Shown here one piece after another: positions 1 to 6,481 of a DNA stretch of 8,153 nt. The translations under genes and the position numbers were made by a program. Every line of letters begins with the position of its first letter. Position 1 is the stretch's first letter. The notes under the pieces were generated by a model. The model searched no databases. It saw nothing but the letters and a program-made list of their open reading frames with translations, and was not told where the DNA came from. This stretch comes from Oscillospiraceae bacterium (GTDB lineage Bacteria > Bacillota > Clostridia > UBA1381): assembly GCA_022508725.1 (NCBI GenBank), contig JAFLUR010000094.1, positions 1 through 8,153 of the forward strand. Reading direction: 5' to 3'.

Positions 1-1221
1 TACAGGCTCGTTATTGCAGAGTCCGTCGGCGCTTATGCTTATAATGTCCTGATACTTTTTCTTCGACTCATCCGAGTCCGCGTCCCTGCCGTTTATTTTA
101 AATTCAAAATTCCTGTTGTCATCGCTGTGGGAAATATCCATAATATATTCTTCTCCGCCGCGTGTGACCGTAACCTTGCTTGTATCGGCTATATCCCGCA
201 AAACCGCAAGCTTGCTTATTATCAAAAACTCATCCGTGTTCATAAAATCCGCGCTTGAAGAGCTTATCTCATAAACACCGTCGCGTCCGTCTATCATTAC
301 AAAACGCTTCGATTCGAAATTTTTCGATATTTTCAATACCTGTGTGGTTTCCTCGCCAGTCTTTTTACCGTTGTCATCAAATGTGACCGATTTCACGGTA
401 AAGATAAATTCCGGATCGTCCAGTCCGTAATCATCGCGTTTTTCCGCGATCTTGCTTATATTGAGGCTGTTCATCGGCGTGATTATCTTATCCTCCACAA
501 ATTGATCGATGGCATTGTAAACGCCGTCATACGGTTCCGTCATTTCCCATATATTATAAACGGATATTGCCGATGACAGATCGTCTTTAACTCTCAGATG
601 TATGTTGTTTTTTCCCTTTCTTTGAATTATTATCTCATCAAGATTTCCCGTCTCTACGGAAAACCTCGAAAATTCCCGGTAATATTCCTCATTCTTCATC
701 ATCTGAGAAACCTTCGTCTCATATATGCTGTATACGATATCGCCGCCGTCGCGCATATAAAAATATTCCCCCGTAACGGGACTCTTATCCCCCACAATAA
801 ATTTGTCAACGGATAAATCCTTATTCTCTATCTCAATCGTCAGCGCGGGATCATCAAGTCCGTATATCGACAGATCGGCAGGATCTTTTTCGATCTCATA
901 ATTTGAAATAACCGTAAGAACGGACATCAAAAGGGAGTCTATTTTATTGCCGGCGACTTCCGACGGGTCTATATCATTCAATGTCCATGTCCCGTCATTG
1001 TTTTTAAATACAAGCGTATTTTCCGCCGAACTTATTTTTATCCGGGATACCTTGTCACTGTCCGAACGATACACATCATACCGGGGTACATCGGTTCGCT
1101 CCGCAATATTATCTTCCTCCCCGGGAGAAATTCCGTTCACCGCAGCAATAGCTCCGATAAGAGCCGCTATTATCAGCAGTATAATAATACCCTTTGCCCA
1201 AACGGGCATCTTTTTCTTCAT
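1..1221 (-). CDS. DUF4340 domain protein, membrane-anchored (C-terminus cut by window edge)
   Basis: This is the last visible gene of the ABC cassette. The frame stays open for 407 codons to the left edge, so the C-terminus and stop codon are missing. Residues 3-5 are lysines, residues 8-28 form one hydrophobic segment (signal anchor), and no lipobox cysteine is seen; the rest is polar and should lie outside the membrane. The DUF4340 hallmark YGLDDP occurs twice, at residues 120-125 and 265-270. Each copy lies about 40 residues after a conserved-looking Trp (W79, W225), so the protein is built of tandem repeat units. A third unit seems to begin near residue 345. The ATG shares its A with the TGA of the GldG-like gene, and a strong AGGAGG lies inside that gene's last codons, implying translational coupling. 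DUF4340 proteins are known to sit beside GldG-like ABC genes; their biochemical role is unknown. Inference: an extracytoplasmic partner of the transporter. Confidence 0.9.
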   Translation of the reverse strand, partial: MKKKMPVWAKGIIILLIIAALIGAIAAVNGISPGEEDNIAERTDVPRYDVYRSDSDKVSRIKISSAENTLVFKNNDGTWTLNDIDPSEVAGNKIDSLLMSVLTVISNYEIEKDPADLSIYGLDDPALTIEIENKDLSVDKFIVGDKSPVTGEYFYMRDGGDIVYSIYETKVSQMMKNEEYYREFSRFSVETGNLDEIIIQRKGKNNIHLRVKDDLSSAISVYNIWEMTEPYDGVYNAIDQFVEDKIITPMNSLNISKIAEKRDDYGLDDPEFIFTVKSVTFDDNGKKTGEETTQVLKISKNFESKRFVMIDGRDGVYEISSSSADFMNTDEFLIISKLAVLRDIADTSKVTVTRGGEEYIMDISHSDDNRNFEFKINGRDADSDESKKKYQDIISISADGLCNNEPV

Positions 1222-2633
1222 CAGAGATGCTTCCTCCTTATCCATACCGTTATACCGAATATAAGCGCGGCAATAGGAATAATAATAACGGTTATTCCAC
1301 CCATAACGACAAAATCAAGTATCTCTATCGTAAGCATATTCGATACAAGCGAACGCGGCTGTATACTGTAATTTTCCTTTGAGCCCTCAAGATAGTTCAT
1401 AACGGCGGAATATATATCGTAATTCGCAAACCCGTATTCCGCAAGCATATCCGGGTCGGTATCAAGCAAAAGCGTACTGCCCGAAACAAAAATTATGGCG
1501 TCCTCATCGGGATTTGCGCCTTGCTTTGTTGCCGCCGCCGCTATTATAAATTCTCCCGTTTTATCATTTTCGTTTTTCACGATCGACTCGGCTGAAACAG
1601 CTTCGGTTATATCGCCTTTGGCATATGCGCTCTCCGATGTAACAATAATCGGTATGACTTCAACTCCGCTGTTTGAATCGTAAAGCTTTGTAACGGATTT
1701 CGGGAACGGATAATATGCCGTTATCCTTCCGCCGTCAACGATCGGCGCGGTAATATCATTTGTCGCATTTTCCGCTTTGACAAGACCGATATTGGTTACA
1801 TTGCTTTCATCTATCACCAAATCATTATTTACCTGTATCCCCCACTCCCTGATAAGCTCATATAAATTCGGAAGCTCCGGAGATGAACCTTCAAAAAGGA
1901 ACTGAGCCTTGCCGGCATTCTTAAAAAACGCGTCAAGCTTTGCGATCTCCGCCTTTGTAAAATCATTACGAGGATTTACAACAATAAGCATATCGGCATC
2001 CGACGGTATCTCCTCCGACGCTATGTTGAACGAACCCGTCACATAATTATCCGATTTCAGCCTCATTTCCGCGCCGTCAAGCGACTCTTCACCGTGTCCC
2101 CGCACAAAATAAACCTTATAATCGATCGAACTTGAAACATATTTAAGCGCCGCCGTTATTTTCTGTTCCGCCCTTATGCTTGTGGGTATATTGGATGAAT
2201 TGACATTATACATATCGGCATGAGAATATACCTTAAACCTGTTCCCGGCGTCAACTATGACGGAATTCATTGAAAGCCTGTTTCCCGCCTCGACATATTT
2301 CCTGCCGAATGTGGGATTTTCACTCGGATTTATATTAACGATCTTTATATTTTTGTTTGCCTTTTCATACTTGTCAAGAACCGTTCTGATACTGTCGTCC
2401 TGATCCTGCTCACCCGCAAGGATATATATTGTAACGGGTGTGTCAAAGCTTTCGAGATATTCATATGTTGACTCCGAAATCTCAAATACCTTTGCCTCGG
2501 TTAAATCCAGCTTTACGGGGAATTTATCAACAAAAACCGATACAAGTATGTTGAACACAATGATTACCGCCATAACTCCGACAAGCATAACGGTCGAATT
2601 TATAAGATACTTCCATCTTATCTGTTTTTTCAT
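1221..2633 (-). CDS. GldG-like ABC transporter auxiliary protein (ABC_transp_aux family)
   Basis: Complete 470-residue protein. Residues about 14-35 form an N-terminal membrane segment and residues 441-463 a C-terminal one followed by the positive tail RRKHL, leaving about 400 residues outside the membrane. The first soluble part (about 40-165) matches the GldG style, starting with a KLDLTEAK-type segment after TM1. The motif GHGE is at residues 179-182, followed by ADMLIVVNP (213-221) and the FLFEGSSPELPNLYEL stretch before WGI (264-266). These are the features that led me to the GldG/ABC_transp_aux family (GIFT-type fold shared with IFT52). The family works with an ABC-2 permease and ATPase, but no substrate is established. 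The start is the ATG at 2633, with AAAGGACGGA at 2641-2650 as a rather weak ribosome site. The gene begins 33 nt after the permease stop, and its TGA overlaps the DUF4340 start. Cassette membership is very likely; any role in motility is not supported here. Confidence 0.92.
   Translation of the reverse strand: MKKQIRWKYLINSTVMLVGVMAVIIVFNILVSVFVDKFPVKLDLTEAKVFEISESTYEYLESFDTPVTIYILAGEQDQDDSIRTVLDKYEKANKNIKIVNINPSENPTFGRKYVEAGNRLSMNSVIVDAGNRFKVYSHADMYNVNSSNIPTSIRAEQKITAALKYVSSSIDYKVYFVRGHGEESLDGAEMRLKSDNYVTGSFNIASEEIPSDADMLIVVNPRNDFTKAEIAKLDAFFKNAGKAQFLFEGSSPELPNLYELIREWGIQVNNDLVIDESNVTNIGLVKAENATNDITAPIVDGGRITAYYPFPKSVTKLYDSNSGVEVIPIIVTSESAYAKGDITEAVSAESIVKNENDKTGEFIIAAAATKQGANPDEDAIIFVSGSTLLLDTDPDMLAEYGFANYDIYSAVMNYLEGSKENYSIQPRSLVSNMLTIEILDFVVMGGITVIIIPIAALIFGITVWIRRKHL
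1233..1238 (-). promoter_or_regulatory. Ribosome binding site of the DUF4340 gene, inside the GldG-like gene
   Basis: AGGAGG sits in the Arg-Arg codons of the GldG-like C-terminal RRKHL tail, 11 nt before the DUF4340 ATG, which itself overlaps the upstream TGA (TGATG). The spacer is a little long, but the stop/start overlap compensates by allowing re-initiation. It fixes the start of the DUF4340 protein. Confidence 0.75.
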
Positions 2634-2666
2634 TTATTTATCCGTCCTTTCCGTAATTCCCATATA

Positions 2667-3371
2667 TCAAGACCATCTCTTTTTCTCGAACACCCTTACC
2701 GCCAAAAACAGAAATACCGCCGTCATGCTTATATAATATATGATCGGTTCCATGTTGAGAATACCGATCGTAAAATCGGTAAAACGCTCAAAGGGAGAAA
2801 TCCACAGAAGTATCTTTGATATTACGGGATTTGACACTATCGATGTAAGCATATCCAGGAACATTAAAAGAATGATCACTCCATAGGTCGAGATTGCCGC
2901 AACGATCTGATTTTCCGTAACGGATGACATAAATGAGCCTATCGAAATTATCATAGAGCAGAAAAGTATAAAACCGGCGTAAAGACTTACCGTTTCCGCA
3001 AAAGGAACGCTTGAATAAAAAGACATCATAAGAGGATAAAGAAGCGTGACCGCCAAAGATATACCGAAAGCGCTCACCGCGGCAAGGAATTTGCCCACAA
3101 CCATCTCGGTTATCGATATGGGCGACGTAAGCAGCAGCTGATCCGTTCTTTGCTTTTTATCCTCGGAAAACATACGCATTGTCAAGATCGGAAGAATAAA
3201 TATCGCCCAGCTCAGCATACTTATAAAATAATCGTTCATGGATGTCCTGCCCTGTGAAAGATTGTTTGTAACAAACATAACTCCGCTGAGCAAAAGAAAA
3301 ATAGCGAGAAACGTATATCCGAGCATACTTGTGAAATATCCTCTGAACTCACGCTTTATTATTGCTTTCAT
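2667..3371 (-). CDS. ABC-2 type permease, GldF-like
   Basis: Complete 234-residue integral membrane protein, a normal length for a single ABC-2 half-permease. Six hydrophobic segments can be placed at about 16-35, 50-68, 92-116, 127-150, 155-177 and 208-227. The cytoplasmic loop after the second has the family pattern MFSEDKKQRTDQLLLTSPIS (66-85), equivalent to the E-x-x-x-x-T-x-x-L-L-x-x-P motif that couples ABC-2 permeases to their ATPase. SPFERFTDFTIGIL (192-205) before the last helix is also typical of GldF/NosY-like permeases. The start codon lies 23 nt inside the ATPase gene and has a strong GAGGAGG with a 9-nt spacer, so translation is probably coupled to the ATPase. As a half-size permease it should dimerise in the membrane. 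Substrate is not predictable from sequence. Confidence 0.93.
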   Translation of the reverse strand: MKAIIKREFRGYFTSMLGYTFLAIFLLLSGVMFVTNNLSQGRTSMNDYFISMLSWAIFILPILTMRMFSEDKKQRTDQLLLTSPISITEMVVGKFLAAVSAFGISLAVTLLYPLMMSFYSSVPFAETVSLYAGFILFCSMIISIGSFMSSVTENQIVAAISTYGVIILLMFLDMLTSIVSNPVISKILLWISPFERFTDFTIGILNMEPIIYYISMTAVFLFLAVRVFEKKRWS

Positions 3372-4353
3372 CCGAAACTTCCTCCTCTGTTTTTTTATTT
3401 TCGGAAATATTTCCGGCGCCGCCGGTAAGCTTTATGAAAATACCTTCAAGCGTTGCCGATACTTCATTCAGTGAGTGTATCGGCATCTCACGCCGCGCAA
3501 AAGTCATAAACATCCTTTTGCGCATATCCGAATTTATCTTATCATGCATTTCTATCTCAAACTCACACAATCCGTCGGAATTATTCTCGATAAAACGACC
3601 CGACTTAATTCCGTCGAATTCCCCGATAACCGCCTCGATATCCTCACGCTTTCCGTCAACGGTAATCGACAGCTTCTTGCCTTCGGAATATTTCTCGGTC
3701 AGCTTTTTAGGTGTATCCTCCGCAACAAGCCTGCCGTTATTGATAATAATGACCCTTTCGCACACCGCGCTTATTTCCGATAATATGTGAGAACTGAAAA
3801 TCACCGTGCGTTCTCTTCCGAATTCCTTTATAACATTTCGTATCTCAATGATCTGACTCGGATCGAGTCCGACCGTCGGCTCGTCAAGAATAAGAACCTC
3901 CGGATCACCTATCAATGCCTGCGCAAGTCCCACTCTCTGCCTGTATCCCTTTGAAAGATTTGCGATCTTTCGCCCTTTCATATCCTCGATCCGGACCATG
4001 GAAATAATTTTATTTATATGCTCTTTTTTATTCTCTTTTTCCGCTTTTTTTAAATCGTAAACAAAATCAAGATATTCCCAAACGGTCATATCGGTATACA
4101 GCGGAGGTATCTCCGGAAGATAGCCTATGCGTTTTTTTACCTCATAGGGATCCTCGAGTATATCAAATCCGTCAACCTTGACACTGCCGGAGGTTGACGA
4201 AATATATCCGGTGAGAATATTCATTGTCGTCGATTTTCCAGCGCCGTTCGGCCCGAGAAATCCGAGTATCTCTCCTTTTTTTACATTAAAGCTTATATTG
4301 TCAAGTGCTTTTTTCTTTCCGTAAGCTTTTGTAAGATTTGAAATTTCAATCAT
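3349..4353 (-). CDS. ABC transporter ATP-binding protein (ABC-2 / GldA-like type)
   Basis: Complete 334-residue ATPase. Visible motifs in order: Walker A GPNGAGKST (34-42), a Q-loop region YLPEIPPLY (78-86) with Glu81 in place of the usual Gln, signature LSKGYRQRV (133-141), Walker B VLILDEP (153-159) with catalytic Glu158, D-loop GLDP (162-165) and switch His189. The PE-x-PPLY form of the Q-loop is typical of ATPases serving ABC-2 permeases such as GldA and DrrA, so it is not a defect. Residues 220-310 form the extra C-terminal domain ending in LEGIFIKLT, a usual end for this subfamily; an acidic, low-complexity tail (about 316-334) follows. The start ATG has AAAGGA at 4361-4366 with a 7-nt spacer. 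It is first in the four-gene cassette and energises the permease from the cytoplasm. Import or export cannot be decided directly, but ABC-2 systems are usually exporters. Confidence 0.95.
   Translation of the reverse strand: MIEISNLTKAYGKKKALDNISFNVKKGEILGFLGPNGAGKSTTMNILTGYISSTSGSVKVDGFDILEDPYEVKKRIGYLPEIPPLYTDMTVWEYLDFVYDLKKAEKENKKEHINKIISMVRIEDMKGRKIANLSKGYRQRVGLAQALIGDPEVLILDEPTVGLDPSQIIEIRNVIKEFGRERTVIFSSHILSEISAVCERVIIINNGRLVAEDTPKKLTEKYSEGKKLSITVDGKREDIEAVIGEFDGIKSGRFIENNSDGLCEFEIEMHDKINSDMRKRMFMTFARREMPIHSLNEVSATLEGIFIKLTGGAGNISENKKTEEEVSDESNNKA
3381..3387 (-). promoter_or_regulatory. Ribosome binding site of the permease gene, inside the ATPase gene
   Basis: GAGGAGG lies 9 nt before the permease ATG (3369-3371) and is encoded by the Glu-Glu-Glu codons near the ATPase C-terminus. 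Ribosomes finishing the ATPase stop 20 nt beyond this ATG, so re-initiation or coupled translation would balance ATPase and permease amounts. The site and overlap are seen; coupling is inferred. Confidence 0.8.
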
Positions 4354-4389
4354 AACAAATTCCTTTCGTTAATTCTTGATATTTGATAT

Positions 4390-4408
4390 AATTCCCGACA
4401 CCGGAATT
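4390..4408. repeat. Small inverted repeat between aspS and the ABC cassette
   Basis: AATTCC and GGAATT are separated by 7 nt, giving a 6-bp AT-rich stem. On the plus strand it is followed by TATTTTTTAT, which resembles a terminator, but no plus-strand gene reads into it. On the minus strand, where aspS and the cassette are read, no T-tract follows the stem. It could be an operator or only chance. It is the sole inverted repeat I noted in the 103-nt gap. Confidence 0.35.
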
Positions 4409-4456
4409 TATTTTTTATGCAAAAGAAATCCCGTTGTTTACAAAACCGCCGCAGCC

Positions 4457-6238
4457 TTAATCTTTGCTCATATCCGCTATACCTATGGAAAGCTCTTCAA
4501 GCTGCTTTTCATCCACGGCAGACGGTGCGTCCGTCATAAGCTCCGACGCATTCTGAACTTTGGGGAACGCAATTACATCTCTTATATTGTCACAGCCCGT
4601 CAAAATCATAATCAATCTGTCAAAACCGTATGCCATACCGCCGTGCGGAGGTGTTCCGTACCGGAAGCCTTCGAGCAAAAATCCGAACCTCTCCCACGCA
4701 TCCTCTTTGGTAAAGCCGAGCACATTGAACATTTTCTCCTGCAAGCCGCTGTCATATATTCTTATGCTGCCGCCGCCCGCCTCATAGCCGTTGATTATGA
4801 TATCATAAGCCTTCGCGCGGACTCTGCCGGGGTCTGTTTCGAGATATTCGATATCCTCCTCCATAGGCGCGGTGAACGGATGATGCATTGCGGTATATCT
4901 TCCCTCCTCTTCGCTGTATTCAAGAAGCGGAAATTCCGTTACCCACAGCATTTCATAAGTATTATCCTTGATCAAATCAAGCCTTTTTGCCGCCTCGATT
5001 CTGAGTGCGCCGAGAGAATCGAACACAACCCGGTTTTTATCGGCAACAAATACGAGCAGATCTCCTTTTTCGCCTTTCATTGACGATATGATTTTTTCCG
5101 TTTCCTCCGGCTTCATAAACTTGGCAAAGGATGATTTGTTCTCACTCTCCCCTATGCTGAGCCATGCAAGTCCTTTTGCACGATAGGTTTTTACAAACTC
5201 ACCGAGCGAATCTATCTCTTTACGGCTGAATTTTGCGCCGCCCTTTATGTTTATTCCTCTTACCGAGCCGCCGCTTTCCACAGCGCCCCTGAACACCTTG
5301 AAATCACACTCCGCGGCAATATCGGAAATATCGTTAAGCTCAAGACCGAAACGCGTATCCGGCTTATCCGAGCCGTATCTTTCCATAGCCTCTTTATACG
5401 GTATCCTTCTGAGCGGAAGCCTCACATCAACATCCGCAATTTCCTTGAAAAGCTTTTGAATGAATTTCTCGTTGACAGAAATAACGTCATCTGTATCGAC
5501 AAATGACATTTCAAGATCTATCTGAGTAAATTCGGGCTGGCGGTCCGCACGCAGGTCCTCGTCTCTGAAGCACTTTACTATCTGGAAATATCTGTCCGCT
5601 CCCGACAGCATAAGTATCTGCTTGTACAGCTGCGGCGATTGAGGCAGAGCATAGAAGCTTCCGGGATGCACACGACTCGGAACAAGATAATCTCTCGCTC
5701 CCTCCGGCGTGCTTTTTGTAAGCATGGGTGTTTCTATTTCAAGGAAATCGTTATCCGAAAAATAATTTCGCGCAAGCTGTGCCGCTTTATGTCTTGTGAT
5801 AAGATTTTTCCGGAGATCCGGACGTCTTAAATCGATATAACGGTATTTCAAGCGTATTTCCTCACGCACCTTCGAATTTTCTTCAACCGCAAACGGCGGC
5901 GTTTCGGATGCGTTTAATATTCTGAGCTCTGTGACTTGAATTTCTATCGTACCCGTTTTCATATTCGGATTTATCGACGAACGCTTTACGACCGTTCCCA
6001 CAGCGGCAAGCACATATTCGTTTCTTACGGTCTGTGCCTTTTCAAACGCCTCTTTATTTATATCCTCCGAAAATGAAAGCTGAACCATACCGCTTATATC
6101 CCTGAGATCTATAAACGTAAGCGCGCCCATTTGACGGTAAACCTGTGTCCAGCCCATTACCGTAACCGTCTGACCTATATTGCTTTCCGAAAGCTCTGTA
6201 CATTTATGTGTACGTTTAATTCCCTGAAGTGTTTCCAT
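4457..6238 (-). CDS. aspS: Aspartyl-tRNA synthetase, bacterial type
   Basis: Class II synthetase that attaches aspartate to tRNA(Asp) in the cytoplasm, using ATP. From the ATG at 6238 it is 593 residues, the usual bacterial length. An N-terminal OB-fold for anticodon binding covers about 1-105. The catalytic core has motif 2 FRDEDLRADRQPEFTQID (224-241) and motif 3 GMAYGFDRLIMIL (534-546). A GAD-type insertion lies at roughly 300-405, between them, which marks the bacterial rather than the archaeal/eukaryotic form. The segment AFPKVQNASELMTDAPS (557-573) is also characteristic. I chose the ATG at 6238 because AAGGAG lies 9 nt before it; an in-frame TTG at 6265 would put that site inside the coding region. 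Oddity: the OB-fold reads GWTQVYRQMG, where most bacterial enzymes have GWV-x-x-RRD(L/H)G. It is divergent to smpB and 103 nt upstream of the ABC cassette. Confidence 0.97.
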   Translation of the reverse strand: METLQGIKRTHKCTELSESNIGQTVTVMGWTQVYRQMGALTFIDLRDISGMVQLSFSEDINKEAFEKAQTVRNEYVLAAVGTVVKRSSINPNMKTGTIEIQVTELRILNASETPPFAVEENSKVREEIRLKYRYIDLRRPDLRKNLITRHKAAQLARNYFSDNDFLEIETPMLTKSTPEGARDYLVPSRVHPGSFYALPQSPQLYKQILMLSGADRYFQIVKCFRDEDLRADRQPEFTQIDLEMSFVDTDDVISVNEKFIQKLFKEIADVDVRLPLRRIPYKEAMERYGSDKPDTRFGLELNDISDIAAECDFKVFRGAVESGGSVRGINIKGGAKFSRKEIDSLGEFVKTYRAKGLAWLSIGESENKSSFAKFMKPEETEKIISSMKGEKGDLLVFVADKNRVVFDSLGALRIEAAKRLDLIKDNTYEMLWVTEFPLLEYSEEEGRYTAMHHPFTAPMEEDIEYLETDPGRVRAKAYDIIINGYEAGGGSIRIYDSGLQEKMFNVLGFTKEDAWERFGFLLEGFRYGTPPHGGMAYGFDRLIMILTGCDNIRDVIAFPKVQNASELMTDAPSAVDEKQLEELSIGIADMSKD

Positions 6239-6247
6239 TTTATAATT

Positions 6248-6253
6248 CTCCTT
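6248..6253 (-). promoter_or_regulatory. Ribosome binding site deciding the aspS start
   Basis: AAGGAG within an A-rich run, 9 nt upstream of the ATG at 6236-6238. It rules against the upstream in-frame TTG at 6265, which has no comparable site. Confidence 0.85.
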
Positions 6254-6266
6254 TTTAGTTATCAAT

Positions 6267-6277
6267 CGGCAATGCCG
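6267..6277 (-). repeat. Small hairpin and direct repeats in the aspS leader near the ribosome site
   Basis: CGGC-ATT-GCCG can fold into a 4-bp stem with a 3-nt loop about 14 nt upstream of the aspS Shine-Dalgarno. TGCCGT (plus-strand reading) occurs at 6273-6278 and again at 6284-6289, so the left arm could shift its pairing partner. The structure is short and its role is unproven. Confidence 0.3.
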
Positions 6278-6302
6278 TTTCCGTGCCGTAAAATATATTT
6301 CA

Positions 6303-6343
6303 TGCCATCCGAAACCGGCAGACCGGATAATTTTACATCCGGC
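6303..6343 (-). promoter_or_regulatory. Leader RNA structure upstream of aspS
   Basis: In the minus-strand transcript GCCGGAT (6343-6337) pairs with ATCCGGT (6328-6322), giving a 7-bp stem (one G-U pair) with an 8-nt loop. The same ATCCG segment can instead pair with CGGAT at 6311-6307. A further stem, TGCC with GGCA (6320-6317 and 6306-6303), overlaps the second form. This is an antiterminator-like arrangement, but no clean T-tract follows, so it is a candidate only. It begins just downstream of the predicted transcription start. Confidence 0.35.
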
Positions 6344-6355
6344 TGTATACTTATT

Positions 6356-6384
6356 ATTTTACCCTTATAAACGTGATGTGTCAA
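6356..6384 (-). promoter_or_regulatory. Sigma-A-type promoter of aspS
   Basis: A perfect -35 box TTGACA (6384-6379) is followed by a 17-nt spacer and a -10 box TAAAAT (6361-6356). Transcription should start near 6349, giving an untranslated leader of about 110 nt before aspS. Box match and spacing make this the clearest promoter in the window. It may also feed the ABC cassette by read-through. Confidence 0.85.
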
Positions 6385-6446
6385 GTATATTTATGTTATT
6401 TATAACCGATTTTTTGTATGAGGCGGAATTAAAAAGGAAATAAGTA

Positions 6447-6475
6447 TTGTAATTTTTTAATTTTCATGGTATAAT
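6447..6475 (+). promoter_or_regulatory. Sigma-A-type promoter of smpB-lepA, with extended -10
   Basis: The -35 box TTGTAA (6447-6452), a 17-nt spacer and a perfect -10 box TATAAT (6470-6475) are preceded by TGG, forming an extended -10. Start of transcription is expected near 6482. No other promoter is evident before smpB, and lepA probably shares this one. Confidence 0.85.
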
Positions 6476-6481
6476 ATACAT

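Noticed and set aside
947..1264. A 105-codon plus-strand frame over the DUF4340 start
   Set aside because: Ser/Ile-rich translation of the opposite strand of a real gene; it spans the gene junction and has no ribosome site.
4106..4114. Glu in place of Gln in the ATPase Q-loop as a sign of a dead enzyme
   Set aside because: The YLPE-x-PPLY form is usual in GldA/DrrA-like ATPases, and all other catalytic motifs are intact.
4390..4418. Intrinsic terminator (inverted repeat plus T-run)
   Set aside because: The T-run follows the stem only on the plus strand, where no gene is read into it; the stem is short and AT-rich.
4376..5083. A 235-codon open frame on the plus strand opposite aspS
   Set aside because: It lies almost wholly antisense to a clearly recognised aspS, has no ribosome site or family motif, and reads as an odd Cys/His/Arg-rich composition typical of a shadow frame.
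6239..6265. Upstream TTG start extending aspS by nine residues
   Set aside because: The aspS Shine-Dalgarno AAGGAG lies inside this extension and is well spaced for the ATG at 6238; the nine residues have no family counterpart.
6239..6350. T-box riboswitch in the aspS leader
   Set aside because: The leader is only about 110 nt and I find no conserved T-box sequence or terminator; the sequence does not support this class.
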